Assembly: GCA_020744225.1 (NCBI GenBank) | Contig: JAGMWG010000003.1 | Coordinates: 682,001 to 746,000 of the forward strand | Reading direction: 5' to 3' | Length of the DNA: 64,000 nt | From: Paraphoma chrysanthemicola | Lineage: Eukaryota > Ascomycota > Dothideomycetes > Pleosporales > Phaeosphaeriaceae | Part shown: positions 22,817-34,409 of the stretch, piece by piece | Layout of the letters: every line of letters begins with the position of its first letter | Position numbering within the stretch: position 1 is the first letter of the stretch | Notes under the pieces: generated by a model | Seen by the model: only the letters and a program-made list of their open reading frames with translations | What the model was told of the DNA's origin: nothing | Databases searched by the model: none | Position numbers and translations under genes: made by a program

Positions 22817-23945
22817 ATGAGTGCCGTTTCTGGACCACCTCCACCGGACACGAACAATGCACCTGCATTTCTTGGTGTCACTGGAGTTTTCACGCTCCTT
22901 GCGATCGGGCTTTGCAGTGCTCGAGTCTATACCAGGATCCGTCCCAAGGGCAGCAGCCTACGGGTTGACGACTACCTCGTTCTGATAGGAACGGTAAGCA
23001 TATTTTAAAGACACAACAAGTAGCTTCAATGCTGAAAATCAGACCAGATACTATGCACCGCCAACTTCTTCTTGTCTCTCGGATCTTCAGTCCATGGGTG
23101 GGGCCACCACTCCGCATACGTCGCGCCCAAAGATATCGTACTCGTCTTCAAGTTGAATTTTGCGCAACAAGTTTCATGGATCCTTGCAATCGCTCTTGTT
23201 CGGTTGTCGATTGCTCTTTCACTTCTCCGCCTTAGCCCGGACAGATGGTGGACATGCACATTGTGGGGCATCATCGCGATACAGATCATCACGTACTTAG
23301 GGCATATGTTGTTCCAGTTCTTCAACTGTACTCCGCTACGCGCAAATTGGGAACCAGTCTACGACATTCGATGCTGGCCTCGAAGATACGTTTTGATCTT
23401 TGGATGGGTAGCTAATGGTACGATCCTAAATGCCCAAGTGACTCCATGTGCTGACCAAAACAGGAATTCTTGTTGCGAATGACGTGGTTCTCGCGCTCAT
23501 GCCCATTCAACTAATTCGAACCCTTCACCGGACCATTCGCGAGAAAGTTCTGATATGCTGCCTAATGGCAATGGGTCTCGTCGCAGCCGCCGTCGCCGCA
23601 TATCGAATCGGCATCTCCGACAAAACATTTGCGGGCGACTTACTGTCGTCGACAGTTTCCATGTCGATGTGGTGCATGCTTGAAGTACTTCTGGGTATCA
23701 TTGCGGCGTGCTTGCCTACTCTCAAAGCACCTGCTGAACGAGTCCTTCATCGGCTCGGGTGGCTCGAAAGCCATGTAGATCTGTCAAGGCCCAGTTTCGT
23801 GGTTTCGCTGCCTGAGCGAGAAGCTTCTCCGGGGTCTGATCACTCGGACCAGGTGGATTCTGTTCACTCTAAAGGATTGTTGGGGAAGTGTAGAAAGGGA
23901 AAGCCTGCCGTTTCGGCTATTGAGGTGAATCGTGGAGAGCCATAA
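22817..23945 (+). CDS. Rhodopsin-domain integral membrane protein (PTH11-like)
   Basis: 342 residues, seven predicted membrane helices, fungal rhodopsin domain family often called PTH11-like or 'integral membrane protein'. Exons 22817-22993, 23048-23417 and 23464-23945. Family landmarks are the VDDYLVLIGT segment after helix 2, CTPLRANWEPVYDIRCWPR (the C-x-P-x-x-x-x-W...C motif), NDVVLALMPIQLIRTLH (helix 5/6 with the D-x-x-L-x-x-x-P pattern), and a Ser-rich cytosolic tail. No CFEM domain is present, unlike Pth11 itself. Proposed role is surface sensing, but for most members the function is unknown. A second member lies at 61.4 kb. Confidence 0.85.
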
Positions 23946-24440
23946 GTTGATCTGAGATTGATCACGATGAGAAAATTTTCATACAACTGTATCAGAATTT
24001 GCAGGGAACGGCGTTGTGGACCTTGCCAATAATGAAAAATGTGATAGGTTTCCAAATCTGGACAGCATTGGTCGAGTTTTGTCTGTGGTAGACTTCACGG
24101 GGCTACTGGTCGTATGCTATTGGCGAGAAAGCTCGATTGCGTTGAGAAGGCTCCTCACGGACACAGCATTAAAGCATTACGAATAGCAATTTCCTCACAG
24201 GGGTACTATGCCAACGCAGAAACAAGTTTATCATGTTACTGAACCGTCTAGGCTTTCGACTCCTGTGTGATATTGACAAGGCTGAAGGATAGCCTTGCCC
24301 AGGCAACACGCACCCCACCTTTGAGTGGCGGAGGCGCAGCAAAACCACGAACTCAAGCGCACAGGCAGCCCAGAGCCCTCCCATCTTATCACTCCTTCTT
24401 GTCTTACTGACCTCCATGTCGACTCTTACACCAACGCAAC
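23946..24440. other. Intergenic before the decayed HET gene
   Basis: No gene recognised. Confidence 0.4.
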
Positions 24441-26322
24441 ATGGCATCCACACCAAATCCAAGCGAATCGTCTACACTCACGGACAACTTCTATTCGCCT
24501 GTCAACTACGAATTCTACGCTCATCAGCCTTACCGGCCCCTCGACAAAGACAGCATTGCAATACGGCTGATTCGAGTATCCAAGACCGAGACCGGGGAGC
24601 TACAATGTCGCCTCGTGCATAACGTACTTCTAGCAAAAGCGAACAACACGTTTACGGCGATATCCTACTGCGCGGGAAACCCTAGGGAGACTTGAACAGT
24701 ACAAGTCGATGGATTGGCGCTTAACGCATTCGCGAATCTCGCACACGCAATTGAGCAGACACACCAGCACTGCTCTACTGCCAGCGGAGAAAACGATGTT
24801 CTGCTCTGGGCTGATCAAATCTGCATAAATCAAAGCGACATGCCTGAGCGATCGCATCAGGTTAAAATTATGCACAAGATCTATCAGAGCGCACAAGAAG
24901 TCGTGGCGTGCTTGTCTACTGCCGACTATTTTGGCGGTAATGCGATCCCCTGGATCAAAGAGGCACACATACATCTACCAAAACTAGAGAATGGGCAGAA
25001 CTACTACGCGTGAAAGAAGATCCGAAAGTTGGGGGTCCGGAAAGTCCTTTCAAGCTATGGTTTTGGTCTCTACTTACCGACGAAACATTTGGGACGACCT
25101 GGTGTGATGTAATGCAAATGATCAAGCAGCCATGGTGGTCAAGAGCTTGGGTAATGGCACATTCACTCTTCGCTATACAATATAAGCTGATGTTGAACGA
25201 ATGGTGCTAGGTATTCCAAGAATACATGTCGGCTGAGCATGTTGTTCTCATGTATGGTGGACAAACTGTACAAGACGAAATCCTTCAGAGCGTCATGTAC
25301 TTGCTGATGTCCAATGCCCCTTCTCTATTCAATCGGGAAGCGTTTTTCAATTGGACTCATGCACGAGCTTTGCATGTTTCCAGTATGAAACAGCTAGTAA
25401 AGATCGTCCAGCAGTGGGCGGACCACGATGCAAACTATATGGGCATGGTAATGAGAGGAATCAATAAGTATATTGGAACAATGGATCTGAGGACCTTACT
25501 TGAGAATCATTCAAGAACTTGTAAAGCCAACGACGCAAGAGATAATATCTACGCATTCCTGAACATTGCCGAACACGACTATGGAATCTGCGTCAACTAC
25601 AACAAAATAAACACCTCCCAAAAGCTTTTCGTAGAAGTTGCTCGTAAGATGATTGTTCACGATGGACACCTCGGTATCCTACGCTGTAAGGAAACTGACT
25701 TTGATGGGAGGTCTCTACAACTTCCCTCTTGGGTACTTGTCTCGCTTATTTTTTCTTATCACGCAGCTAATACAGAACAGGGTACGTACTGATCCTTATC
25801 TTGAATGGGCTGTCTTTGGTCACGAAGACTTCAAGTCAGATATCCGAGAGATTTACTGATGTTGCTCTTTGCGGCTCGGCAGTTCCTGACTGGACATGGA
25901 AATCTTCACTCCCACCAACTTACCGCACAAAACAAATTCCGTCCCAAAACAGAGGCTGGCCAGGTCTGGTAGCAGACGCGTCTTTCTCAGACAGTGGGAA
26001 AGTATTGGAAATATCCGGGATTTACGTCGACACGCTTGCACGAACGACCCTCCAGAAGTCCAAAGAGTTGTGGCTTTCTTACTTCAAAAGTGCTGGAGGA
26101 TACAGAATCAGAACAGAGAAGACCGCTCAATCTGGGGATCAAATATGGATCTTGTATGGCGGAAATTGGCCTTTTGTCCTGCGTCTAAACGGAGAGGCGT
26201 TCGAGTTGGTCTACGAGGTCGATTTTCATACAGAGAAGTCGGCACTCAAGCAAGAGAAGAAATGGAGGAAGAATTTTACCTCGTTGAAAAAGAAAACACC
26301 AGTTCGGATATGGATCATGTAA
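24441..26322 (+). pseudogene. Decayed HET-domain (heterokaryon incompatibility) gene
   Basis: HET proteins trigger cell death after fusion of genetically unlike hyphae. Recognisable pieces: FTAISYCAGNP (normally SYxWG), LLWADQICINQSDMPERSHQ, WWSRAWVFQEYMSAEHVV, ARDNIYAFLNIAEHDYGI and LPSWVPDWTW. Breaks: an in-frame TGA at 24693-24695, and a one-base frameshift near 24985 (frame of LPKL to REWAELLRV). Two conserved Trp are also lost (SYCAG; VVACLS for VVxWLG). Introns still look functional: 25151-25210, then 25733-25780 and 25782-25882 around a single nucleotide. The final frame ends at 26322. Either a true pseudogene or a gene with assembly errors; the extra motif losses favour decay. Confidence 0.8.
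25733..25882 (+). other. Back-to-back introns around a 1-nt exon in the HET pseudogene
   Basis: After TCTTGG come intron A (25733-25780, GTACTT...CTAAT...ACAG), a lone G at 25781, then intron B (25782-25882, GTACGT...CTGAT...GCAG). TGG+G+TTCCTGAC restores SWVPDW, the most conserved HET C-terminal motif. Intron A is 48 bp and could also be kept in frame as 16 extra residues. Confidence 0.65.
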
Positions 26323-27104
26323 AAGGCTTCAACACATCGACTCAATGTTGATGACCGCAGCATGTATTCGGTGGATCTCTCAAATGAGAGCACATGCCTC
26401 GAAAAGAGGCTAGCACATCGTCGCGGCCACGTGTAGGAGAATAGGACCATGCAAATAGAGCGCAGTGTGCACAAGTCAGTAAGCACGAAACATGCACTCA
26501 TCAGCAATTACAGACGCGACCAGAACGGACAACATCCACCTACCAGCGAGTCGTCGTATGTACCACAGTCATGCAACAGCATGACACCAACGATATTAGT
26601 GCCCTCAATCACCATATCATCTACAACAAATACATCCTCAAAAAATTCGCGTGTTTTCGTCAATGACACACCACCAGTCAAGTCTCAAGCCACACGACAA
26701 CAGAATCAGCACTTCGTCCAAGACCTCTTAATGTGCAAGCAACATGCGGTTTCAAGAGTTCTAGATCAAGCGTCGTGTGCAACAGAGCCCAGAAAGGCCA
26801 GTAGACATGACGCTGCTGTTGAGACATTGGACTTCCGCTCAATTGCACACACATGCGAGAGCGCATGGACTGGGCGTTACAACTTCTTAAGAGCTGCTCA
26901 GGGGTGAGAAGCACATACACGAGCGACTGTTATTGTGTACACATTCGATTCTAGATACGGATAGCTTTTTGATCCATCATCCCAAGAGAAACTCCCTAAT
27001 ATACATACCACGAAATGCCCAGCCGGGTACACATGCACTTTCGACAGTTATCTTTCTCCTACCACCAGATCTTCTCCCCTACCTCCGTATCACACCATGA
27101 TCAT
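26323..27104. other. Intergenic, no gene recognised
   Basis: Between the HET pseudogene and the convergent end of WBP1. A 152-codon plus frame (26449-26907) has no motif and is probably chance. Confidence 0.4.
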
Positions 27105-28743
27105 CTACTGCGTCTTCTTCACACTCCTCTCCGTCGGCGCACTGTACAACCACAGCGCCACAAACGCCAACCACCCGGCGACCGTGATCCAGATACCTCC
27201 AATCCAGACCCATGCGCCGGAGATCTGCCAACTCCTTGGCCACTCGTCGTGCGCAAAGTGGCGGACAGTGACCTGTCGCTTCTCATCGATGTTTGTGAGG
27301 AATGGGCGGCGGTAGTTGATGCGGAAGTTGAAGATACCGTGCTGATCGGGAGTCCTGAATGAGACGCCGAAGATGGTGGAGTTTGCGGTTTGTGCGATCG
27401 GGGAGAGGTTCAGGCGCTGGAAAGGCGAGAGCATGCTGAATTCGAGCTGAATGTTGTCGTTGGCGGCGGGGACGAAGGGGATAAGGTGGTCGTTCGAGTA
27501 TTCTGAGATTTCGACTTGGAAATGCTGTAATTTGTTAGTCCGTGCCAAATGGACACGGAGAGGCCGAAAAGACTTACAACATCGCTCTTGACGCGGTAGA
27601 TAGTCGGGTTGTTCTCTGGGACAGCAACGCTCGTGTTCATCTTCTTGCTCTTGCCCTCATCCTGGTAGTGGATGATCTTGCCCACCTTCAACACACCAGT
27701 CTCCTTGAAGGTCCAGGCTGAGATCTGGTGCGCGAACTCGCGGTTGGCGGTCTTGATGGACTTGCCACCAAGCTTTGCGCTTTCGGCGAACCACTTGTTC
27801 TGGAGCATCTCGGCTGAACCGACTACGGTGAGACGCGCGGCATTATTGGCTTGAATCGTCGAAATCAAGTTCAGCTGTCCGCCAACCGCGAAAGGATCCT
27901 CAACAGTTTCAGCCTCGTCCTTGGGGTTGTAGCTGTACGCTGTGCTCGGCGCACGAAGGACGGGCGATAGCAATGGCGAATCGTTTCCGAGGACCTGGCC
28001 AACGGCACGCGGGACCGCAATGTATCCTTCTCCACCAAAGTAGTTCTTGACATCCGACCGAAGCGCACCAGGGCTTTGGAGGAGCAGAACATCATGCTTA
28101 TCTGACGCAGATGACGAGTCGTAGTTGAAATGGTCGACCACGACCGCGCCCTTATCGGCTGGGATACTGATGTCGAGCTCAAGGAGAGCTGACTGGACAG
28201 CTGTCGGTGTGGCTGATTCGCTCGAGAGCGCAACGAGGACATTGCCTTCTAGCTTCAAAAACTCGAGGAGATTGTTCGCGGTAAACGCAGGGCCGAGGCC
28301 TTTCGATTTCGCGGGGAGGAGAAGGACATGGTCGTATGCTCGCGCGCCGTGTCTGAAAAGCGATAGCTTATCGGCTTTTGGTGATTGGACTGACGTTGAG
28401 AATCCCCGAGCTGAGCAAACAATGTTAGCAAGTCCATCGCAACCCGATGAGAGCTCCAATGCGACATCCTCTTAGCTTAAGTAGCCTTGTGCTTGAAGCT
28501 CTCCCAAGGTCCAATTGCAACCCTGACAAGGTGCAAAGCTCAAGATGACCTCCCCAAAACCACCTTCACGACTCAGAATCAGAGAAGTAAAAACTTACAT
28601 GTCAAATCCTCCAACAACACACTGTACTTCTCCCTCTCGCTCTGCTCCTCCAACACCACCAGCAACCTATCTCCCGAGAAACTCTTCGCACTCGCCACCG
28701 CCGTCCACGCCAGCACCAAAGCCGAAGAAAATAACCACTTCAT
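27105..28743 (-). CDS. WBP1: Oligosaccharyltransferase subunit WBP1/OST48
   Basis: Essential ER subunit of oligosaccharyltransferase, which transfers the N-glycan to Asn in nascent proteins. 465 residues from exons 28743-28599, 28410-27578 and 27524-27105; introns of 188 and 53 bp. Signal peptide MKWLFSSALVLAWTAVASA, then KSFSGDRLLVVLEEQSEREK. The luminal part has DHVLLLPAKSKGLGP and VGSAEMLQNKWFAES, and GIFNFRINYRRPFLTNIDEK is strongly conserved. A single C-terminal membrane helix (SGAWVWIGGIWITVAGWLAF) is followed by a short cytosolic tail ending SVKKTQ, with the KKxx-type retrieval signal of the family. Divergent from NUO-9.5. Confidence 0.95.
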
Positions 28744-29078
28744 TACGAATGTGGAGTTGGCGAGAATTGAACCTTGATCTCGAACTTGCAGTGTTGGCGC
28801 GCCGCGTTATGGGAGACGTATGCAATGCCAAGACTCGGCGCCGGAGAATCGTGGCACGCCGATTGGCGCGTTGCGGGGATAGCTTGAACGGTCCGCTTGA
28901 GCGACCTCACGACATTGAACGACGACGACGACGCGCGCAAGCAATTGGAACGGCACGGAATTCACGTCTTCCACAATCACGATTACGTCAATTGCGCACA
29001 TAGTACGGCTCTCTCCCTCGGTCCATCTCCGAACCGCATCATTATCACCTCGACTCACATCCTCGTAGAACCGCAACC
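28744..29078. promoter_or_regulatory. Divergent promoter, WBP1 / complex I 9.5 kDa subunit
   Basis: Two housekeeping genes start head to head 335 bp apart. The stretch has CGACGACGACG near 28920; no defined operator recognised. Confidence 0.45.
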
Positions 29079-29437
29079 ATGTCCGGCGCCGCTCCCAATC
29101 CTTTCTTTTTCAAGCAGCCGCTGCGCTACCTCAAATGGGCATCAATCAATAAACCTGCGTACTTCTTCTCGATTCTGGTGGGCCTAGCGGGTCCCGCGTT
29201 CGTGGTGACGGTTCCGCCGATACGGAGATATCTAGGGCAGGAGCCGATCCCAAAGATCCCGTTGACATATCCAGGTATGTGGGTTATATAGAAGGGGTGA
29301 TTATTTGGAGGGGAGCTGGAGAACGGAGTGGGCAGTGCTGAGACCGAAATGGGTTGTGAATCTTGAGATGGACGCTGACCGGTCGAATAGTACCGAATGG
29401 CGCGCGGCCGAGGCCAACGGGATTCGATGACGAGTAG
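29079..29437 (+). CDS. NADH:ubiquinone oxidoreductase 9.5 kDa subunit
   Basis: Accessory subunit of mitochondrial complex I, like the Neurospora NUO-9.5 protein (NDUFA3-type). 80 residues from exons 29079-29274 and 29391-29437, intron 116 bp. It starts MSGAAPNPFFFKQPLRYLKW, has one membrane helix (FFSILVGLAGPAFVVTVPPI), then RRYLGQEPIPKIPLTYP and, across the intron, VPNGARPRPTGFDDE. Family proteins share the P-F-x-x-P-x-R-Y-x-x-W-A start, IPLTYP and the G-[FY]-DDE end. Confidence 0.88.
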
Positions 29438-29949
29438 GAGGTACAGGGAATCGTGGAAATTCAATCAGAGGTTATCGCAAGAGGGTGGACTTGAGCTGCG
29501 GATATGAAGGACGCGCAAGAGTAGGAAAGACCAAATCCTCGCCGAACCAGCCCACCAACGGAAACCACTGTATAAAGCTCAATTTCGTTCTGTTCAGAAT
29601 CCGCATCCCGTGACTTTGTTGTGCAAAAAAATGCAACTGAAGAGCTGGCAAAAGAGTTTCAAGTCAGACTGAGATTATCTTTCTAACTATGCTGAAATGG
29701 AAACCTACCAAAGACCGTTACAGCATTATTCGTATCACTCAATCCCCGTCCAAAGCGTCGTTCTGGCGCTGAGACGACGTTGCAATAGACACCCTTACTC
29801 CGAAACGCCCAACTTTTCGTAATCCGGCATTTAGATACCACCCATTACGCTCCATTCGCCGTCAGCTTCTTCTCACACTGGCACAGCGCAATACACAGCT
29901 CCCCCGCCCACGGACACGACTCAGACCGCTTCAATAGCGGGGCCTCATC
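29438..29949. other. Convergent 3' region
   Basis: Tails of NUO-9.5 and the BTB gene face each other; no gene seen. Confidence 0.45.
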
Positions 29950-31384
29950 CTAGGCGACCCTCGCGCGCTTCTGCGGTGCATCGTCCTCGCCCATATCCTC
30001 GTCATCAAACTCGTCGTCCTCATCCTCCTTGTCCTCGACGCTCAGACTACGCTCCTGATAGCGCTTGGCAGTCGCGAGGTTCTGGCGCGCAATCTCATTG
30101 CCACCGGGCTTGTACTCGCGCTTGGCTGGGACAACACGGGGAGCCTCGTCATCCTTGAGCCAAGGGAAGTCCTCGCGCTTGAAGTCGGTGCACGTCAGGT
30201 AGTTGACTGGGAAGCGCGCGACATCGAGCTGGGTGGTTGACTTGAGGATCTTGTGTTGATCGACGACACCCTTCATGCACTCCTTGATCTCGAGGAGATG
30301 GTTCTCAAGAACGTTCATCGCCTTCTTGGTCATGGGAAATTTGGTGTGGAATTGGTTGATGACAGACTTGTCCATGTATGCCTCGCCCGCGGTACCGATC
30401 TGCTTGTAGAGCTCATAGCCGCAATCGAGGGAGTGGCGGCCCTTTTCCATGATGAGACGCTGGCCAATCCAGTGGCGGAAGAAGGTGAGCGCCATCCACA
30501 CGAGGATGTCCTTGGCATATGCTTCGCGCTTGATGGGCAGATCGTCGACGGGGAGATGCATATCACCAGGATAGAGGGACATGACGCCGAGCTCGAGGTT
30601 CTTACACTGCAGGAGTAGAGCGCGATGATACTTCTCGATGAGACCGCGCAGGCCAGGGACTTCGCGCAACTGGTCGTTCATGTGCTGTTTGGACTTGATA
30701 GTCTTCCAGTTGCCGACAAGGTGGACCATGCATTCCTTGAAGATCACTTCGCTGCGGATGCGGTACGCCATCTCGACCCAGCCGTACGGCGCACCCTGGA
30801 TAGCGCGGAACAAATCTTGGCCATGCTTGAGGAGTGCAACTTCGATAGGCTTGGAGATGAGGCCGGTGCAGCCGAGGTAGTCGGAGATCTGAAGTAGTTG
30901 GTAGCAGTCTGACAGCGCGGCGGACATGTCAGTGTCGTCGATAGTAAGCTCCTTGTTGTAGAAGGCGTAGAAGATGGCTTCATAGTGCGCCATAGCCCTG
31001 TGAGCCTGAGGTATGCGACCGTTTTCGTTCACAATCATGCCAGTGCGGCCATCGGCTCGCTCGCCGGTCGGCGTGAGATCCTGCAGGTATGCTTGTCAGT
31101 GACAAATGAAGATGATGAAAGTGCGTTGATGTACTACGGGCGGGACTAAGACTTACCACAAGTTCTAGACAACCGGCTGGGTTCCTCTCAGAAGGCAACT
31201 TGGTCAACTCAATCATCCAGCGGATCTTGATGCCCGCACTCCTGGCCCGGTTACTCAGCTTAGCCGCATTTGGCTCAGTGAGCATGTCCGCGAAGAGGGT
31301 TGAGTTGCGCGCTAGAGTTCCAGAGTGGAACTTGTAGCGGCGTTTGTGGCCAAGGATGACCTCGACATCTTCTGCTTGGTTCAT
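29950..31384 (-). CDS. BTB/POZ-domain protein
   Basis: 452 residues from exons 31384-31157 and 31080-29950; the 76-bp intron is in phase 0. The N-terminus EDVEVILGHKRRYKFHSGTL with LFADMLTEPNAAKLS is a BTB start (strand, then 'H..vL...S..F..ml'), continuing after the intron through YEAIFYAFYNKELTIDD and YQLLQISDYLGCTGLISKPI. BTB domains mediate dimerisation and often cullin-3 binding; the substrate role here is unknown. A long helical region follows, and the C-terminus is highly acidic (EDKEDEDDEFDDEDMGEDD) ending in a basic cluster that could be a nuclear signal (QKRARVA). Confidence 0.8.
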
Positions 31385-31921
31385 TGTGTTGTTGTGTGGG
31401 GTGTTGCTCGCTACAGAAAGGTTTGTTGTGTGGTGGTGTGGTTGCGCAGAGTGTGATGTAGTAGGTTGGAGACTGCAGGTCTAAAAAGCTATTATGACTG
31501 AGCGTGCTGAAGTGGGCCACGCTACGATTTCGCGAGGTAATTGCGGGTGGAAAGTGGCGGATTTGCGCCGGCAGTACGTATTTGGTAGGCAAGGTGAGAG
31601 AGAATAGGTACCTCAATGTGGCCTCAAACGTGTAGGTCCTGCTGAACAAACATGCGATGAGGCTCTCGAAGGATAGCAGGACTATTTCAATTTCTTTTGT
31701 GAACTTTCGTAGTGTGCTGACGTGCTCCTGGAGAACTTTTGGGTTTTGGAAGTGACGGACGGACTGGACTCACTCCACCGGACACCACAACACGTCGATG
31801 TTAAATATGTCATTTGCCATGTATGTATCTATCTCCTCTAGTCTCCCAGATCAATAATCGCATGTATAATCATTCTACCCCTGACCCATCCAGCCTCTTG
31901 AAATTACCAGAATTGACCTCG
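31385..31921. other. Intergenic between BTB and RTA1-like genes
   Basis: Contains the BTB promoter; a 124-codon minus frame here overlaps the BTB start and is probably leader sequence. Confidence 0.4.
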
Positions 31922-32983
31922 TTACATACTCTCCTTCGAGGCCTCTACACTCCGCTCCTGCACCACAACCGTATTCTTCTTCTTGCCGCCATACCAAGTC
32001 CTTCCTCCTGTCTCCGTCTTGCTCGTCTTCATGTCCAAGGCTTCTCTGAAGCAGAACCCAGGATGGAAAAAGTTCAGTAAGAACACTGCTACCACAATGA
32101 CCGCACCCTCAAGGCCAATAAAGTAGTTCTCCTTGCTCATCAAATGTCCAGTCCAGCCCTCACTGAGCTCTGCAACACGGTACACGCAACGAGTGAAGAT
32201 ACATAGTGTTGATAGAGACAGTGCGACCAAGAAGCCCTTAAACATAGCGCTCTTGCGCAACTTGGCGTGGCGAGGGTCGAGCGCGTTCTGAGCACCGAGA
32301 CGAGAAGTGCGACGAGCCGTGCGAATGGCGAAGTCGACAGCAAGGAGGATGAAGATGAGAAGCGTGGCCACTTGGACCGAGAGTCCAGCGATCATGATAT
32401 TATTGCCCAGTGCTGGATCTTGACCGGTGTGAGTCTTGACCGATGCGATGCCACCTCCTGCTGCCTGGAGGACGAGAGAGAGGAAGTCGCAAGGGATGAA
32501 GATGCGAGGATAAGCGCGTGCTGAGATGCGCGAGTTTTCGGCACCGAAGGTAACCACGATGCGCGAGAGGCACAGATAGATGCCGGCGGCTAGGAAGGCA
32601 GGAGCGATAGTGAGACAGACGATCTGGATGAGGAATGGCGTCTGAACAGTGTTAGTTCATAAGCCCCAAAAGCATATCTTCTGAGATTGGTGTCAACTTA
32701 CCTCGTAGTAAAGCTGGTCGGCCGCCATGACACGTCCAGCATACCCAATGACCTCAAGCACACATCCTGACACCATGGCAATCGTGAAGCCCAGCCATCT
32801 CTTTCGAGCTATACCCTGTCCGAGATATGCGAGGGCAGAGATGCCAAACAGCACAGCAAAAGCCATGTTGGCACTCTTGGTCGGTACATACTGGAAGTAC
32901 GCATATTGGAATCCGCACAGTGCCGGCGTACAGTTGTCGCGCCAATTGGGGTCGATTGCGGGAGCTGGCGTGGTGTCGGACAT
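31922..32983 (-). CDS. RTA1-like membrane protein
   Basis: 333 residues, seven predicted membrane helices, RTA1/RTM1 family linked to lipid translocation and resistance to toxic compounds. Exons 32983-32702 and 32641-31922 with a 60-bp phase-0 intron. Landmarks: YFQYVPTKSANMAFAVLFGI, VSGCVLEVIGYAGRVMAADQ (the E-x-x-G-Y-x-x-R signature), CDFLSLVLQAAGGGIAS (D-x-x-S-x-x-x-Q-x-x-G-G), FTRCVYRVAELSEGW (R-x-x-[YF]-R-x-x-E) and FHPGFCF near the end. All hallmark residues are present, so the protein should be functional. Ligand unknown. Confidence 0.92.
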
Positions 32984-33329
32984 GGGAGCTGGCGTGTAGT
33001 CTTTATTGTTGCTTGAAGAGCTTGGTGATTAAGGCAGATAGACAACGTGCTGGTGTTTGGAACTCTGATGGTACCGGTGAGCTGAAAGCTAGGTTTTGTG
33101 CGACTCAGTCCGAGTGTCGCAACCTTCTGTTGCAGGAGGACACGCACACGTCGGGAGTAACTAGATACGCGGGAAAGTGTGGTGCAGGTGTGAGGTTGAC
33201 GCTGGTGACGTTAAGGGACCGCGAGCCTGTGGATGCAATAGGTCTTATCGCAAACGAAAGCTGAAAGCTAACAGGGCTGAAGCAAACTATGACTCCTGCG
33301 AAACGTTGGAGAGGGCAGACAGAAATATA

Positions 33330-33361
33330 TCTCCCAGCTGAACAGTCTCCCAGCTGAACAG
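33330..33361 (+). repeat. Perfect tandem duplication of 16 bp
   Basis: TCTCCCAGCTGAACAG occurs twice directly in tandem. Confidence 0.9.
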
Positions 33362-33910
33362 ACAGGCTGTGGCTCTTCCACTCAGCCTCCACACCTAAGC
33401 GCATTCACAGTCGCCATCTGGGACGAAGTTTGCCGTGCATTTCGAAAGTGCGCCCGATATACTCGGGTCTTGGATCTGGGTTATGGTGGTATGCCACGGC
33501 AAAGGCGAGTGCGGTCGAGCGGGAGTCATTGCATGCCATCGAGTGAAGGTGCAAGGCAAGTATCCGTGTGCACTATTGGATGCACACCAACATAATTCGT
33601 GTCGTAGTACGCTAGCAACCCGCTGTCAGCACATGCCTCCGCGGGTGCACGTTACACGTTGCACGCAGTCCAAATGCAGCCGCGAACGCCTTCAGCTTCG
33701 AAATGTCGTGGTCTACTAAACACCGCCATATGATTGGCGGCGCGGCACATGTGGCTTAGCGTAGCGAGAACGTTATGAGAAGCCTTGAAGTCTGCCTTGT
33801 GCCACTCCTTTCGAAGCTTATCACGGGTGCGAGGAATGTCGAGCCGAGTGCCGGCAGAGGATCTAGAGGCGGAGGTCCCGAGTTCGCTTAAACAAGTATG
33901 AACGTTCAGT

Positions 33911-34008
33911 GCATCATAGTTCTAGCGGTATGGTAATTTTGGCGTCTGCCTTGAATCCGATACGTTATTGTTCATGATGATTTCGACTTCACGAGAGTGT
34001 ATGATGCA
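33911..34008 (+). other. tRNA-Gly-like degenerate sequence
   Basis: GCATCAT at 33911-33917 and ATGATGC at 34001-34007 form a perfect 7-bp acceptor-like stem, followed by A. An A-box-like TAGTTCTAGCGG follows the 5' strand, and CTGCC in a potential anticodon loop would read Gly (GCC). No proper T arm can be formed and the element is about 15 nt too long even after removing a possible intron, so it is probably a relic. Confidence 0.3.
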
Positions 34009-34409
34009 GGCGGAGATCATTCTCATACCCTCACTATGAATGTTTTCGAATCATCTTCTGTCCAGAGTGATTGAGTAGATACCCCAGCGTCAAGGAGATC
34101 AGCTTCGAGATGGTCAATCGCAGAAATGAACAACAAAGCTTACATTCGCTGGAGCAAGCACGCGCGATTGATGACTGCTTGCTCCGCTCAACAGCGGCTC
34201 CAGCACACATTGGATCCGAATGGCGGGTAAGCTCTTCGTTATGGCACAGTCGTTCGCAAGTCCCACCGGACAAATTCAAGCGCACCATCTCCCTTTGCTT
34301 CCTGAAAGCGGCATCCTTTCAACTTATCCGGAGTCCACCAAAGGACCCGAGCTGACTAAATCTGGGGTATCACATCTTGTTGTACATCTCATTCTGGCTC
34401 TTCCTGCCA

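Larger units (their letters stand above)
32984..34409. other. Intergenic with tRNA-like relic and small duplication
   Basis: No protein gene recognised. It holds a 16-bp tandem duplication at 33330-33361 and a tRNA-Gly-like sequence at 33911-34008. Confidence 0.45.

Noticed and set aside
26449..26907. 152-codon plus-strand frame after the HET pseudogene
   Set aside because: Ser/Thr/Gln-rich sequence without a start context or family resemblance.
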